This document shows positions 25,449-34,043 of a DNA stretch of 64,000 nt, piece after piece (position 1 is the stretch's first letter; each line of letters begins with the position of its first letter). The stretch spans positions 806,001 to 870,000 of the forward strand of contig NZ_CP045118.1 of the NCBI RefSeq assembly GCF_009189165.1, given 5' to 3'. The notes under the pieces were generated by a model. It was not told the DNA's origin. It did not search any database and saw only the letters and a program-made list of their open reading frames with translations. The DNA comes from Pseudomonas sp. SCB32. GTDB taxonomy: Bacteria; Pseudomonadota; Gammaproteobacteria; Pseudomonadales; Pseudomonadaceae. Both the position numbers and the translations under genes were made by a program.

Positions 25449-26690
25449 TCAGTTGTTCCTCTGCAACCAGTGCAGGGCACCGAGCCCGGCGGCGCGGCCG
25501 CTGGCGAAGCAGGCGGTGAGCAGGTAGCCGCCGGTGGGCGCTTCCCAGTCGAGCATTTCGCCCGCGCAGAACACGCCGGGCAGCGCCTTGAGCATCAGGG
25601 CGTCGTCCAGCGCCTCGAAGGTCACGCCGCCGGCGCTGCTGATAGCTTCGTCGAGTGGGCGGGTACGCACCACTGTCAGCGGCAGGGCCTTGATCAGCGT
25701 GGCCAGGCGCTGTGGGTCGGCGTAGTCGGCGGCTGTGGACAACTCCCGCAAGAGCCCGGCACGCACGCCGTCCAGGCCAAGGCGGCCGCGCAGGTGGTTG
25801 GCCATGGACTTGGAGCCGCGCGGCTGCGCCACGGCCTTCGCCACCTGTTCCAGGCTGCGGTTGGGCAGCAGGTCGAGGTGCACCGTAGCGCTGCCGTGCT
25901 GCTCGATGCGTCCGCGGATCGCGGCGGATAGCGCATAGACCAGGCTGCCCTCGATGCCGCCGGCGGTGACCACGAACTCGCCCTGGCGAGGTTCGCCATC
26001 TGCCACGGACATGGCCACCGGCTTGACCGGCGCGCCAGCGAACTTGTCGCGGAAGAACTCGCTCCAGCCCTGTACTTCGAAGCCACAGTTGGCCGGGCGC
26101 AGCGGCGAGATACCCACAGAGCGCTCGGCCAGCAGTGGCACCCAGGCGCCGTCGGAGCCCAGGCGTTGCCAGCTGCCGCCGCCGAGGGCGAGCACGACGA
26201 CGTCGGCGGTGATGCTGCGCGCGCCCTCCGGGCTGTCGATCAGCAGGGCGCCTTCGGCATCCCAGCCCAGCCAGCGGTGGCGGGTGTGGATAACCACACC
26301 AGCGTCGCGCAGGCGTTTGAGCCAGGCGCGCAGCAGCGGTGCGGCCTTCATGTCGGTAGGGAAGACGCGGCCGGAGGTGCCGACGAAGGTGTCGATGCCC
26401 AGGCCGTGAATCCACTGGCACAGCGCCTGGTTGTCGAAGGCGTCGATCAGTGGCGCCAGGGTTTGCGCGCGTTGCCCATAGCGCGACAGGAACGGCTCGC
26501 GCGCCTCCGAATGGGTGATGTTCATGCCACCCACGCCAGCCAGCAGGAATTTGCGCCCGACCGAGGGCATGGCGTCGAACAACTCGACCTTCACCCCGGC
26601 GCTGGCCAGGACTTCAGCGGCCATGAGGCCGGCGGGGCCTCCGCCGAGGACGGCAGCGGTACGGGAAGTGGGGGCAGGGGTGTGGGTCAT
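25449..26690 (-). CDS. BaiN/HI0933-like NAD(P)/FAD-dependent oxidoreductase
   Basis: A 413-residue flavoprotein. The FAD motif is GGGPAGLMAAEVLASAGVKVELFD near the start, followed by the family signature GRKFLLAGVGGMNITHSE. A second conserved block (GGVTFEALDDALMLKALPGVFCAGEMLDW) and the closing GGYLLTACFASGRAAG are typical. Members are annotated as aminoacetone oxidase or BaiN-like; the true reaction is unknown here. The frame is open to 26879; MTHTPAP is chosen since the FAD motif follows shortly after. Confidence 0.85.
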   Translation of the reverse strand: MTHTPAPTSRTAAVLGGGPAGLMAAEVLASAGVKVELFDAMPSVGRKFLLAGVGGMNITHSEAREPFLSRYGQRAQTLAPLIDAFDNQALCQWIHGLGIDTFVGTSGRVFPTDMKAAPLLRAWLKRLRDAGVVIHTRHRWLGWDAEGALLIDSPEGARSITADVVVLALGGGSWQRLGSDGAWVPLLAERSVGISPLRPANCGFEVQGWSEFFRDKFAGAPVKPVAMSVADGEPRQGEFVVTAGGIEGSLVYALSAAIRGRIEQHGSATVHLDLLPNRSLEQVAKAVAQPRGSKSMANHLRGRLGLDGVRAGLLRELSTAADYADPQRLATLIKALPLTVVRTRPLDEAISSAGGVTFEALDDALMLKALPGVFCAGEMLDWEAPTGGYLLTACFASGRAAGLGALHWLQRNN

Positions 26691-27043
26691 GCGGTGGCCA
26701 GGCGGGGAGAGGCGATCGGGGCGCAATTCTAGCGCAGCGGCCTCGTCCGCCGGCTGAACATTTTCCAGCCAGCACCGCCGAACGCCGTACACATCGGCGC
26801 TGCACGCGCTTTCCCGCAGCTTATCCACAGGCTGCTCCACAGTTGCCGTGGACAACCGCTCGCGTGCGAAGGCGGTCATGAGGGGGAGGGGCGTTCATGG
26901 GAGCGGCTCGTGATGCTGTTCCCTGGTTCTCACGCGGAGGCGATTGCGATAATTCCTACAAGGGATCGGGAGAGCGCCTAATTCTGGCGCTTTTGTGAAT
27001 CCGTCAGCATGCCGGCCTGTTGCATTAACGGTCCTGTCTGGCG
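26691..27043. other. Divergent intergenic region, nothing firm
   Basis: No gene or clear promoter seen between the divergent flavoprotein and unknown genes. One exact DnaA-box-like 9-mer TTATCCACA occurs at 26820-26828. A single box without AT-rich repeats does not make an origin. Confidence 0.5.
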
Positions 27044-27544
27044 ATGAAAGTGCGTGATTACCTCCGTTCCCATGAAGCCCACCTGTGGGGTGAAGGCAAC
27101 GATACCCGAGTGCGGGTCAACGGCGTCGATATCGTCATTCGACGGCTGCCCAGCGATGAGATCCGCGACCTGCTGAACGAAGCTGTGGCGCACATGCTGG
27201 TGCGCCTGGAAAAGAACATTCGGCAGTCGAAGCTGAAGTTCGAGCAGAAGCTGCTCGAACGTATCTCGCTGCAGGTGGCGCTGCATAACCTCTACGTGTT
27301 CACCAACTGGAGCCGCTTCCTGCCGCGCTATCTGGAGTACGCCGGCCCGCTGCGGGCCCAGGAGCTGCTCAAGCACCATGTGCCGGAGCAGGTACTGGCC
27401 GTCTGCGAAAAGGTCTATGGCGCGGATGCCCGGCAACGGGCCGGGGTCCTGCTGGGGTATTCCGAGCACGAGCTGGCGCGCTGGGAGCAGCAACGCCTGC
27501 CCTCGCGCATGGACACCAACAACTCGCGCTATCGGCTGAGCTGA
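27044..27544 (+). CDS. Protein of unknown function
   Basis: A 166-residue soluble, charged protein that I do not recognise. It has no signal peptide or membrane segment and is predicted to be largely helical (for example VRLEKNIRQSKLKFEQKLLERISLQVALHNLYVF). Acidic and basic residues are balanced. Third-position base use looks like its neighbours. Its 3' end overlaps that of the deacetylase-like gene by 16 bases in convergent orientation. Confidence 0.72.
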   Translation: MKVRDYLRSHEAHLWGEGNDTRVRVNGVDIVIRRLPSDEIRDLLNEAVAHMLVRLEKNIRQSKLKFEQKLLERISLQVALHNLYVFTNWSRFLPRYLEYAGPLRAQELLKHHVPEQVLAVCEKVYGADARQRAGVLLGYSEHELARWEQQRLPSRMDTNNSRYRLS

Positions 27545-28452
27545 AGCTCCACCGCTACCCGGCTGGCGCTGTGGTGCAGGATGCCATGGCGCCGTGCCAG
27601 GGCCTGGCGGTCCTTGTCGTAGCCGCCGCCGATCACGCCCACTACCGGGATATCGCTGGCGAGGCAGCGGCGGATGACGTGCTCGTCACGGGCCGCCAGT
27701 CCCGCGTCGGTGAGTTGCAGGTAGCCCAGGGCGTCATCCTTGTGAACGTCGACGCCGGCGTCGTAGAGGACGATGTCCGGCTGGTACAGCGGCAGCAGGT
27801 AATCCAGAGCCTCTTCGACCACCTTCAGGTACTGGGCATCGCCCAGGTGCAGCGGCAGGGGAATGTCCCAGTCGCTCTGCGCCTTGCGTGCAGGGAAGTT
27901 CTTCTCGCAGTGCAGTGAGACGGTCACCGCGTCCGGGACGTTCTCCAGGATGCGCGCGGTGCCGTCGCCCTGGTGCACGTCGCAGTCGAAGATCAGCACG
28001 CGGTTGGCTTTGCCGCTTTCCAGCAGGTACAGGCTGATCACCGCCAGGTCGTTGAAGATGCAGAAGCCCGAGGCGTGGTCGTAATGTGCGTGGTGCGTGC
28101 CGCCCGCCAGGTGGCAGGCCAGGCCGTGTTGCAATGCGAGCTCCGCGCTGAGCACCGATCCGCCCACCGCCCGCACGGTGCGTCGGGCCAGCGCCTCGCT
28201 CCAGGGCAGGCCGAGGCGGCGCAGTTCTTCGCGGCTCATCTCGCCGCTGCAGTAGCGTTCGATGTAGGCACGGTCGTGGGCCAGGGCGAGGACGTCCACC
28301 GGGCAAAGCTCCGGGCGCAGCAGCTCGGCGTCACGGGTCAGTCCGCTGTCCACCAGGTGATCGCGCAGCAGGCGGAACTTCTCCATGGGGAAGCGGTGAT
28401 TGTCCGGGAAGGGCGGACTGTAGTCGTCGTGGTAGACCAGGGGCAGCGGCAT
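27529..28452 (-). CDS. Histone-deacetylase-family (AcuC/APAH-like) hydrolase
   Basis: A 307-residue arginase-fold zinc hydrolase. The active-site motifs are GGTHHAHYDHASGFCIFNDLA (paired His, plus Asp), FDCDVHQGDGT (zinc-binding Asp and His) and DAGVDVHKDDALG. Such bacterial enzymes deacetylate acetyl-lysine, acetylpolyamines or similar amides; the exact substrate cannot be read. The frame is open far upstream, but MPLPLVYHDDYSPPFPDNHRF matches the family N-terminus. Confidence 0.88.
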   Translation of the reverse strand: MPLPLVYHDDYSPPFPDNHRFPMEKFRLLRDHLVDSGLTRDAELLRPELCPVDVLALAHDRAYIERYCSGEMSREELRRLGLPWSEALARRTVRAVGGSVLSAELALQHGLACHLAGGTHHAHYDHASGFCIFNDLAVISLYLLESGKANRVLIFDCDVHQGDGTARILENVPDAVTVSLHCEKNFPARKAQSDWDIPLPLHLGDAQYLKVVEEALDYLLPLYQPDIVLYDAGVDVHKDDALGYLQLTDAGLAARDEHVIRRCLASDIPVVGVIGGGYDKDRQALARRHGILHHSASRVAVELQLSR

Positions 28453-28509
28453 GGCGTCGGTGGGGCGGGGGATATGTGTCACAGGGTACGTCGCCAAGAG
28501 GCGCAGACG

Positions 28510-28537
28510 AAAGGGCCGGCAATGCGCCGGCCCTTTT
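28510..28537 (-). terminator. Intrinsic terminator after the MFS gene
   Basis: AAAGGGCCGGC and GCCGGCCCTTT pair around a short AATGC-type loop, with T residues on both sides, so it could work in both directions. It lies 5 bases past the MFS stop. Confidence 0.75.
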
Positions 28538-28541
28538 GCAT

Positions 28542-29747
28542 TCAACCTTCGCTGGAGAACGCGGCGTTGCGTTCGGCGCTGCGGCTGGTGGCGACCGCGA
28601 TGGACCACAGCACGAAGCCGCCGATGGCCAGCAGGCTGCCGACCCAGCCCGGCGAGGTCCAGCCGTAGCCGGCCGCCAGGGCCAGGCCACCGAGGTACGG
28701 GCCCAGCGCATTGGCGAAGTTGAACGCCGAGTGGTTCAGCGCCGCGGCCAGGCCCTGGGCGTCTTCGGCGACGTCCATCAGGCGGGTCTGCAGCACGGTG
28801 CCCAGGGCGCCGCCGAAGCCGACGAAGAACACGCAGATGCCGATGCTCCAGATGTTCCCCGCGGTGAACGGGAAGATCGCCAGCACCACCGCGCTCCACA
28901 CCAGCAGGCCACCGGCGGTGGGCATCACGGCACGGTCGGCGAGCACGGGGATGAACAGGTTGCCCAGGGTCATGCCGACGCCGAACACCGCCATCACCAG
29001 TGGCACGATGCTGGGGGAAACCTGGGTGACCGCGCCGAGGATGTCGGCCAGGTAGGTGTACACCGCGAACAGTCCGCCGAAGCCGATGGCGCCGATGCCC
29101 AGGGTCATCCAGACCTGGCCGCGCTTGAGTGCGCCCAGCTCGCGCAGCGGGCTGGAGTCGGGCTCGGCGGGCGAAAAGGGCGCGAACAGGCGCACGCAGA
29201 TCATGGTGGCCACGCCCAGCGCGGCTACCAGGGCGAAGCTCCAGCGCCAGCCCACGGCCTGGCTCAGCCAGTTGGCCACCGGCACGCCGATGATGGTGGC
29301 GACGGTGAGGCCGAGGAACATCCGCCCGACCGCCACGGTGCGCCGGTGCGGCGGCACCACGGAGGCTGCGACCAGCGCGGCGATGCCGAAGTAGGCGCCG
29401 TGGGGCAGGCCGCTGATGAAGCGGAACAGCAGCATCCAGTGGTAGGTCGGCGCCAGGGCGCTGAGGCCGTTGCCGACGGCGAACAGGGCCATCAGCAGCA
29501 CCAGCAGGGTACGCCGCGGCAGGCGCGCGCCGAGCACCGCCAGCAATGGCGCACCCACCACCACGCCCAGGGCGTAGGCGCTGATCACATGGCCGGCGGT
29601 CGGGGCATCGATGCCCAGGGCGGGGGCGAAGTAGGGCAGCAGGCTCATGGTGGCGAATTCGGTGGTGCCGATGGCGAAGCCGCCGACGGCAAGCGCGAAA
29701 AGCACCAGGGCCGTACTGCGGTGCAGTCCGGTGGTGGAGGTCGTCAT
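28542..29747 (-). CDS. MFS transporter, DHA1/AraJ-like exporter
   Basis: A 401-residue major facilitator with about 12 helices. The early helix GGFAIGTTEFATMSLLPYFAPALG and the loop between helices 2 and 3 (LGARLPRRTLLVLLM) are typical of the AraJ/NepI branch of drug and nucleoside exporters. RSS AAGGAAAA precedes the ATG. The frame continues upstream to 30005 but that part overlaps the divergent acetyltransferase. Substrate unknown. Confidence 0.88.
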   Translation of the reverse strand: MTTSTTGLHRSTALVLFALAVGGFAIGTTEFATMSLLPYFAPALGIDAPTAGHVISAYALGVVVGAPLLAVLGARLPRRTLLVLLMALFAVGNGLSALAPTYHWMLLFRFISGLPHGAYFGIAALVAASVVPPHRRTVAVGRMFLGLTVATIIGVPVANWLSQAVGWRWSFALVAALGVATMICVRLFAPFSPAEPDSSPLRELGALKRGQVWMTLGIGAIGFGGLFAVYTYLADILGAVTQVSPSIVPLVMAVFGVGMTLGNLFIPVLADRAVMPTAGGLLVWSAVVLAIFPFTAGNIWSIGICVFFVGFGGALGTVLQTRLMDVAEDAQGLAAALNHSAFNFANALGPYLGGLALAAGYGWTSPGWVGSLLAIGGFVLWSIAVATSRSAERNAAFSSEG

Positions 29748-29952
29748 GGGTTTTCCTTGGTCTTTTTCGAGGTGCGCCGTGCGGCGCGGCTGTCTGCTCA
29801 GGGCACGCTCAAGGCAGTGACCGACAGCGAGGGTGCGACAAAAATACCAGAAGCGGACGGCACTGTGCTGAAACGATTGCGCTGGCCGGACGGGCTGCGT
29901 CCGCCAGTCTGCGGGTATCATGGTGGTCCTGATGAAAGCCGAAGGCCCGTCG

Positions 29953-30504
29953 ATGGAAATCCCCAGTCTGACCACCGAGCGCCTGCTGCTGCGGCCCTGG
30001 CGCACCGCCGATCTGCCGGCATTCGCCGCGCTGAACGCCGACGCCGAGGTGATGCGCTATTTCCCCGCCTGCATGAGCCGCGAGGACAGCGATCTGCTGG
30101 CCGCGCGCATCCTGCTGCACTTCGACGAGCACGGCTTCGGCCAGTGGATCGTCGAACGCCGCGAGGACGGTGCCTTCATCGGCGTGCTCGGCCTGCAGAA
30201 GGTGTCCTTCGAGGCGAGCTTCACCCCGGCGGTGGAAATCGGCTGGCGCTTCAATGCTGCCTATTGGCGCCGGGGGTACGCGCTGGAAGCGGCGCGCGCG
30301 GTGCTGGCGTTCGCCTTCGACTCGCTGAAGCTGGCGGAGGTGGTGGCCTTCACCGTGCCGGCCAACCTGCCGTCCCAGGGATTGATGCAGCGCCTGGGCA
30401 TGCGCCGGGACGAGGCCGGTGACTTCGAACACCCACGTCTGCCGGAAGGCCACGCATTGCGCCAGCACGTGCTGTACCGGATCAACCGGGAGGCGCGGGC
30501 ATGA
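29953..30504 (+). CDS. RimJ/RimL-type GNAT acetyltransferase
   Basis: A 183-residue acetyltransferase. It begins LTTERLLLRPWRTADLPAF and has the acetyl-CoA region EIGWRFNAAYWRRGYALEAARAVLAFAF, the RimJ/L pattern. An alternative start at 29932 would add seven residues. Its stop overlaps the start of the SagB-type gene (ATGA at 30501-30504), so the two are coupled. Confidence 0.85.
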   Translation: MEIPSLTTERLLLRPWRTADLPAFAALNADAEVMRYFPACMSREDSDLLAARILLHFDEHGFGQWIVERREDGAFIGVLGLQKVSFEASFTPAVEIGWRFNAAYWRRGYALEAARAVLAFAFDSLKLAEVVAFTVPANLPSQGLMQRLGMRRDEAGDFEHPRLPEGHALRQHVLYRINREARA

Positions 30505-32276
30505 CTCCCGCCGACGGTGTGCGCGCCTACCATGCGTTGAGCTGCCACCGCCCGGAGTGCTTCGCTCCCGGTCCCGGCCAGCTCGACTGGGCGACCCAAC
30601 CGGCGCCATTCCGCCGCTATGCCGGCGCTCGTCTCGTCGAGTTGCTGCATCGGCCGCAGGAAGAGTCGCCGGGTTACGACGAGGTGTTCGTCGGGCCCAT
30701 CGGCCAGCCGACGCCGCTAAGTCTGCACAGTGTTTCGCAGCTGCTCTACGACAGCCTGGCGCTGTCTGCCTGGAAAGAGGCAGGTGGCAACCGCTGGGCG
30801 CTGCGGGTCAATCCGTCGAGCGGTAACCTGCATCCCACCGAGGCCTATCTGCTGCTGCCGGCCGGGGCTGTGGATAACGCGGCGCTGTTGGCGCACTACA
30901 GCGCTGACGAGCATGGGCTGGAGGTGTGCGCCGAGCTGGCCGTACCGCTGGCAGATCAGCTGAATGACGTGTTGCCCACTGGCGGTTTCCTGCTGGCGCT
31001 GGCCAGCATTCCCTGGCGCGAGGCGTGGAAGTACGGCGAGCGTGCCTACCGTTACTGCAATCACGACCTCGGCCATGCGCTGGCCTGCCTGGGCATTGCT
31101 GCGGCCATTCAGGGGTGGGAAGTGCGTCTGCTGCGCGGTGTTGCCGAGGCGCGGCTGGATGCCGTGTTCGGCCTCGACCGCGAGGGTTTCAACGAGCGCG
31201 AATGCGTGGACGTGCTGCTCTGGATCGGTCCGCCGCAGGCTGCCGAATTCCCGCTGCCGGATACGCTGCTCAAGGGGCTCGCGGAACTGCCGCTGAGTGG
31301 CGCGCCCAATCGTTTGTCGCGGGATTATCGCCACTGGCCGGAGCTGGAGCGGGTGCATGGGCTCTGTCGTGCCCCAGTGCTGCCTGCCGCGGCTAGCTGG
31401 GCTCCCGCGTTCGCGGGAGTGACGAGGGGGGAGAGTCCTCATCTTCGTGAAGTCGAAAGCTCCACTTCAGCGCCCGTTTCGGGCGAGGGGCCAGACCGTC
31501 ATTCCCGCGATCGCGGGACCGCGGCTTCATCGCGGAACAGCGCTGGCCCGAAGGGGGATAATCCGGAAAACAGCAGAACTCCGGAACAGCCGGCCAACCC
31601 CGGCCTGCCACTGCGCCCGATCCTCCACCGCCGGCGTAGCGCGCAGTCCATGGATGGCCGCAGCGGCATCCACGCCGAACTGCTCTACGCCTGGTTGCGC
31701 CGCCTGATGCCGGAACAGTCGCCCGTGCCATTCGCCTGCACCGGCGAGCCGGCGCGCATCGACCTGCTGCTGTTCGTCCACCGCGTCCAGGACCTGGCGC
31801 CGGGGCTCTACTGGCTGGGGCGCAGCGGTCGGCAACCGGGAGGATTGCGCGATGACTTCCAGTGGCAGCCGGTCATCGAGTCGGGGCTGCCGCTGTACCG
31901 CCTGCTGCAAGGCGATGCGCGCGGCCTGTCGGCCTTCCTCTCCTGCGGGCAGGACATCGCCAGCGACGGCTGCGTGGCCTTCGCCATGCTGGCCGACCTC
32001 GATGCCGCGCTCACCAAAGGCGCCTGGACCTATCCGCGCCTGTACTGGGAATGCGGGCAGATCGGCCAGTTGCTGTACCTGGAGGCCGAGGCGGCGGGGA
32101 TTTCGGGCACCGGCATCGGCTGCTACTTCGACCCGATGGTGGAGGAATTGCTCGGCGACGGACCGGACCGCCCGGTCAGCCTCTATCATTTCACCATCGG
32201 CCGCGCGGTATGGGACACTCGCCTGACCAGTCTCCCCGCCTACCCGGCGCCGCGTCGTCACCCATTCGAGCTGTAG
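30501..32276 (+). CDS. SagB/ThcOx-type nitroreductase-fold dehydrogenase with in-frame repeat insertion
   Basis: A 591-residue protein with two nitroreductase-like halves. The N-terminal half (about 1-290) has LRVNPSSGNLHPTEAYLLL, the SagB-type FMN-binding signature. The C-terminal half (about 360-591) has RRSAQSMDGRSG and GISGTGIGCYFDP. Between them, residues about 297-355 are encoded by a BIME-type palindromic repeat and read as low-complexity sequence (SWAPAFAGVTRG and onward). No YcaO or precursor-peptide gene is near, so it is not an obvious azole-peptide maturase; the substrate is unknown. The insertion keeps frame and adds about 60 residues. Confidence 0.8.
   Translation: MTPADGVRAYHALSCHRPECFAPGPGQLDWATQPAPFRRYAGARLVELLHRPQEESPGYDEVFVGPIGQPTPLSLHSVSQLLYDSLALSAWKEAGGNRWALRVNPSSGNLHPTEAYLLLPAGAVDNAALLAHYSADEHGLEVCAELAVPLADQLNDVLPTGGFLLALASIPWREAWKYGERAYRYCNHDLGHALACLGIAAAIQGWEVRLLRGVAEARLDAVFGLDREGFNERECVDVLLWIGPPQAAEFPLPDTLLKGLAELPLSGAPNRLSRDYRHWPELERVHGLCRAPVLPAAASWAPAFAGVTRGESPHLREVESSTSAPVSGEGPDRHSRDRGTAASSRNSAGPKGDNPENSRTPEQPANPGLPLRPILHRRRSAQSMDGRSGIHAELLYAWLRRLMPEQSPVPFACTGEPARIDLLLFVHRVQDLAPGLYWLGRSGRQPGGLRDDFQWQPVIESGLPLYRLLQGDARGLSAFLSCGQDIASDGCVAFAMLADLDAALTKGAWTYPRLYWECGQIGQLLYLEAEAAGISGTGIGCYFDPMVEELLGDGPDRPVSLYHFTIGRAVWDTRLTSLPAYPAPRRHPFEL
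31396..31520. repeat. BIME-type palindrome inside a coding sequence
   Basis: GGGCTCCCGCGTTCGCGGGA at the left and TCCCGCGATCGCGGGA near 31503 on the right are opposed copies of the core that also makes up the elements at 2886-2975 and 21310-21388. This copy lies in the middle of the SagB-type reading frame without a stop. Confidence 0.85.
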
Positions 32277-32295
32277 AGTCTTTCGAGGAAAGCGC

Positions 32296-33165
32296 ATGAC
32301 CCAGATCCTGGACAACCTGGTGGCTCTGTTGAGCCTGGAACCCATCGAGGAGAACCTGTTTCGCGGTACGAGCCAGGACCTCGGGTTCCGCCAGCTGTAT
32401 GGCGGGCAGGTACTCGGCCAGGCGCTGTCGGCGGCCAGCCAGACGGTGGACCCGGCGCGTCACGTGCATTCGATGCACGGCTACTTCCTGCGTCCGGGGG
32501 ATGCCAGCAAGCCGGTCGTTTATCAGGTCGATCGTGTGCGCGACGGCGGCACCTTCAGCACGCGCCGCGTCACCGCGATCCAGAAGGGCCAGCCGATCTT
32601 CGCCCTGAGCACCTCGTTCCAGACCGACGAGGGCGGCTTCGAGCACCAGATCGCCATGCCCGACGTGGTCGGCCCGGAAAACCTGCCCACGGACACCGAG
32701 CTCAAGCGGCGCAGCGCCGAGCAGTTCCCCGAGCTGATCCGCGACAAGCTGCTGTACCCCAAGCCCATCGAGATCCGCCCGGTCACCCAGAACGACCCCT
32801 ACGATCCGCTGGTCGGCGAGCCGATCAAGTACCTCTGGCTGCGCGCCGACGGCAAGCTGCCGGACGTGCCGGCGCTGCACAAGTACATCCTCGCCTACGC
32901 CTCGGACTTCGGTTTCCTCACCACCTCGCTGCTGCCCCACGGTCGCTCGGTGTGGCAGAAGGACATGCAGGTCGCCACCATCGACCATTCCGTGTGGTTC
33001 CATCGCGACCTGCGCGCGGACGAGTGGCTGCTCTACGCCATCGACAGTCCCTGGGCCGGCAATGGCCGTGGCTTCGTGCGTGGCAGCGTGTTCAACCGTG
33101 ACGGCCAGTTGGTGGCTTCGGCGACCCAGGAAGGCCTGATCCGCCACCGCGAGGACTGGTCGTGA
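32296..33165 (+). CDS. tesB: Acyl-CoA thioesterase II
   Basis: A 289-residue TesB with two hot-dog folds. It shows FRGTSQDLGFRQLYGGQVLGQAL, the HSMHGYFLRPGD segment and, in the second half, ATIDHSVWFHRDLRADEWLLY with the family's catalytic Asp, and SPWAGNGRGFVRGSVFNRDGQLVASATQEGLIR. It releases free fatty acids from acyl-CoA in the cytoplasm. It overlaps the HAD gene by four bases. Confidence 0.95.
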   Translation: MTQILDNLVALLSLEPIEENLFRGTSQDLGFRQLYGGQVLGQALSAASQTVDPARHVHSMHGYFLRPGDASKPVVYQVDRVRDGGTFSTRRVTAIQKGQPIFALSTSFQTDEGGFEHQIAMPDVVGPENLPTDTELKRRSAEQFPELIRDKLLYPKPIEIRPVTQNDPYDPLVGEPIKYLWLRADGKLPDVPALHKYILAYASDFGFLTTSLLPHGRSVWQKDMQVATIDHSVWFHRDLRADEWLLYAIDSPWAGNGRGFVRGSVFNRDGQLVASATQEGLIRHREDWS

Positions 33166-33761
33166 AACTCGACGAAATCCGCCACTGGGTGTTCGACATG
33201 GACGGCACCCTGACCCTGGCGGTGCACGACTTCCCGGCGATCAAACGGGCCCTGGGCATTCCCCTGGAGCACGACATCCTTTCCCACCTGGCGGCACTGC
33301 CGGAGGACGAGGCGGCCGCCAAGCACGCCTGGTTGCTGGAGCACGAGCGCGAGCTGGCCGTGGCGTCGACCGCCGCGCCCGGCGCGGTGGCGCTGGTGCG
33401 CGCGCTGCACGGCGCGGGCTATCGACTCGGCATCCTGACCCGCAATGCCCATGAGCTGGCGCTGATTACCCTGGACGCCATCGGTGTTGGCGACTGCTTC
33501 CTCACCGAGGACGTCCTCGGCCGTGGCGAGGCTGATCCCAAGCCCAGCCCGGACGGCCTGCTGCGTCTGGCGGCGCGCTGGGACGTGGCGCCGCAGCGGA
33601 TGCTGATGGTCGGTGACTACCGCTTCGACCTCGACTGCGCCCGCGCGGCTGGCGCACACAGTGCGCTGGTCAACCTGGCCGACAACCCCTGGCCGGAGCT
33701 GACCGACTGGCACGCGCAGGATTGCGCGGAGCTGGGGCGGATGGCCGGGCTTCTGGTTTAG
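33162..33761 (+). CDS. HAD-superfamily phosphatase
   Basis: A 199-residue HAD hydrolase. Motif I is VFDMDGTLT with the nucleophile Asp, motif II ILTRNA, motif III Lys in DPKPSPDG and motif IV VGDYRFDLDCARAAGA. It resembles phosphoglycolate or nucleotide phosphatases but the substrate is not fixed. It starts with GTG inside the tesB stop (GTGA), so it is translationally coupled to tesB. Confidence 0.88.
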   Translation: MKLDEIRHWVFDMDGTLTLAVHDFPAIKRALGIPLEHDILSHLAALPEDEAAAKHAWLLEHERELAVASTAAPGAVALVRALHGAGYRLGILTRNAHELALITLDAIGVGDCFLTEDVLGRGEADPKPSPDGLLRLAARWDVAPQRMLMVGDYRFDLDCARAAGAHSALVNLADNPWPELTDWHAQDCAELGRMAGLLV

Positions 33762-33774
33762 GTCCGCTGCCGGG

Positions 33775-34011
33775 CGGGTTCGCGAGCAAGCTCGCTCCTA
33801 CAGGATCTGGCTCGCGCTGATCGATCGGGTCACGCCGGGCTGCTCGTCGTAGGACCGAGGGGGCGCCTAGCCCATGGGCGCGAATCGCGGTCATAGCCCG
33901 CTCCTACGGTGTTCGGGAGCGTCGAACCGTAGGATGGGTGGAGCCCTGGCGATACCCATGCGGTCGATACAGGGGCTGATGGGTATCGCTTCGCTCCACG
34001 CCATCCTACAA
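33775..34011. repeat. Cluster of three REP elements
   Basis: A GTTCGCGAGCAAGCTCGCTC element (33780-33802), a degenerate pair at 33848-33908, and a GTAGGATGGGTGGAG ... CTCCACGCCATCCTAC inverted pair at 33930-34011. They fill the space between the converging HAD and btuB genes. Confidence 0.7.
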
Positions 34012-34043
34012 AAGCACAGAAGCGCTGGGGTCTTCGGAAGGCC

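Noticed and set aside
26820..26828. DnaA-box-like TTATCCACA
   Set aside because: Only one exact copy, without clustered boxes, AT-rich repeats or origin-linked genes such as dnaA, dnaN or rpmH.
28476..30422. 648-residue plus-strand open frame opposite the MFS gene
   Set aside because: It runs antisense to a well-supported exporter gene and across the start of the acetyltransferase; composition is His/Gln-rich shadow coding.
30501..32276. SagB-type gene as part of a thiazole/oxazole peptide cluster
   Set aside because: No YcaO cyclase, E1-like partner or precursor peptide is found nearby.
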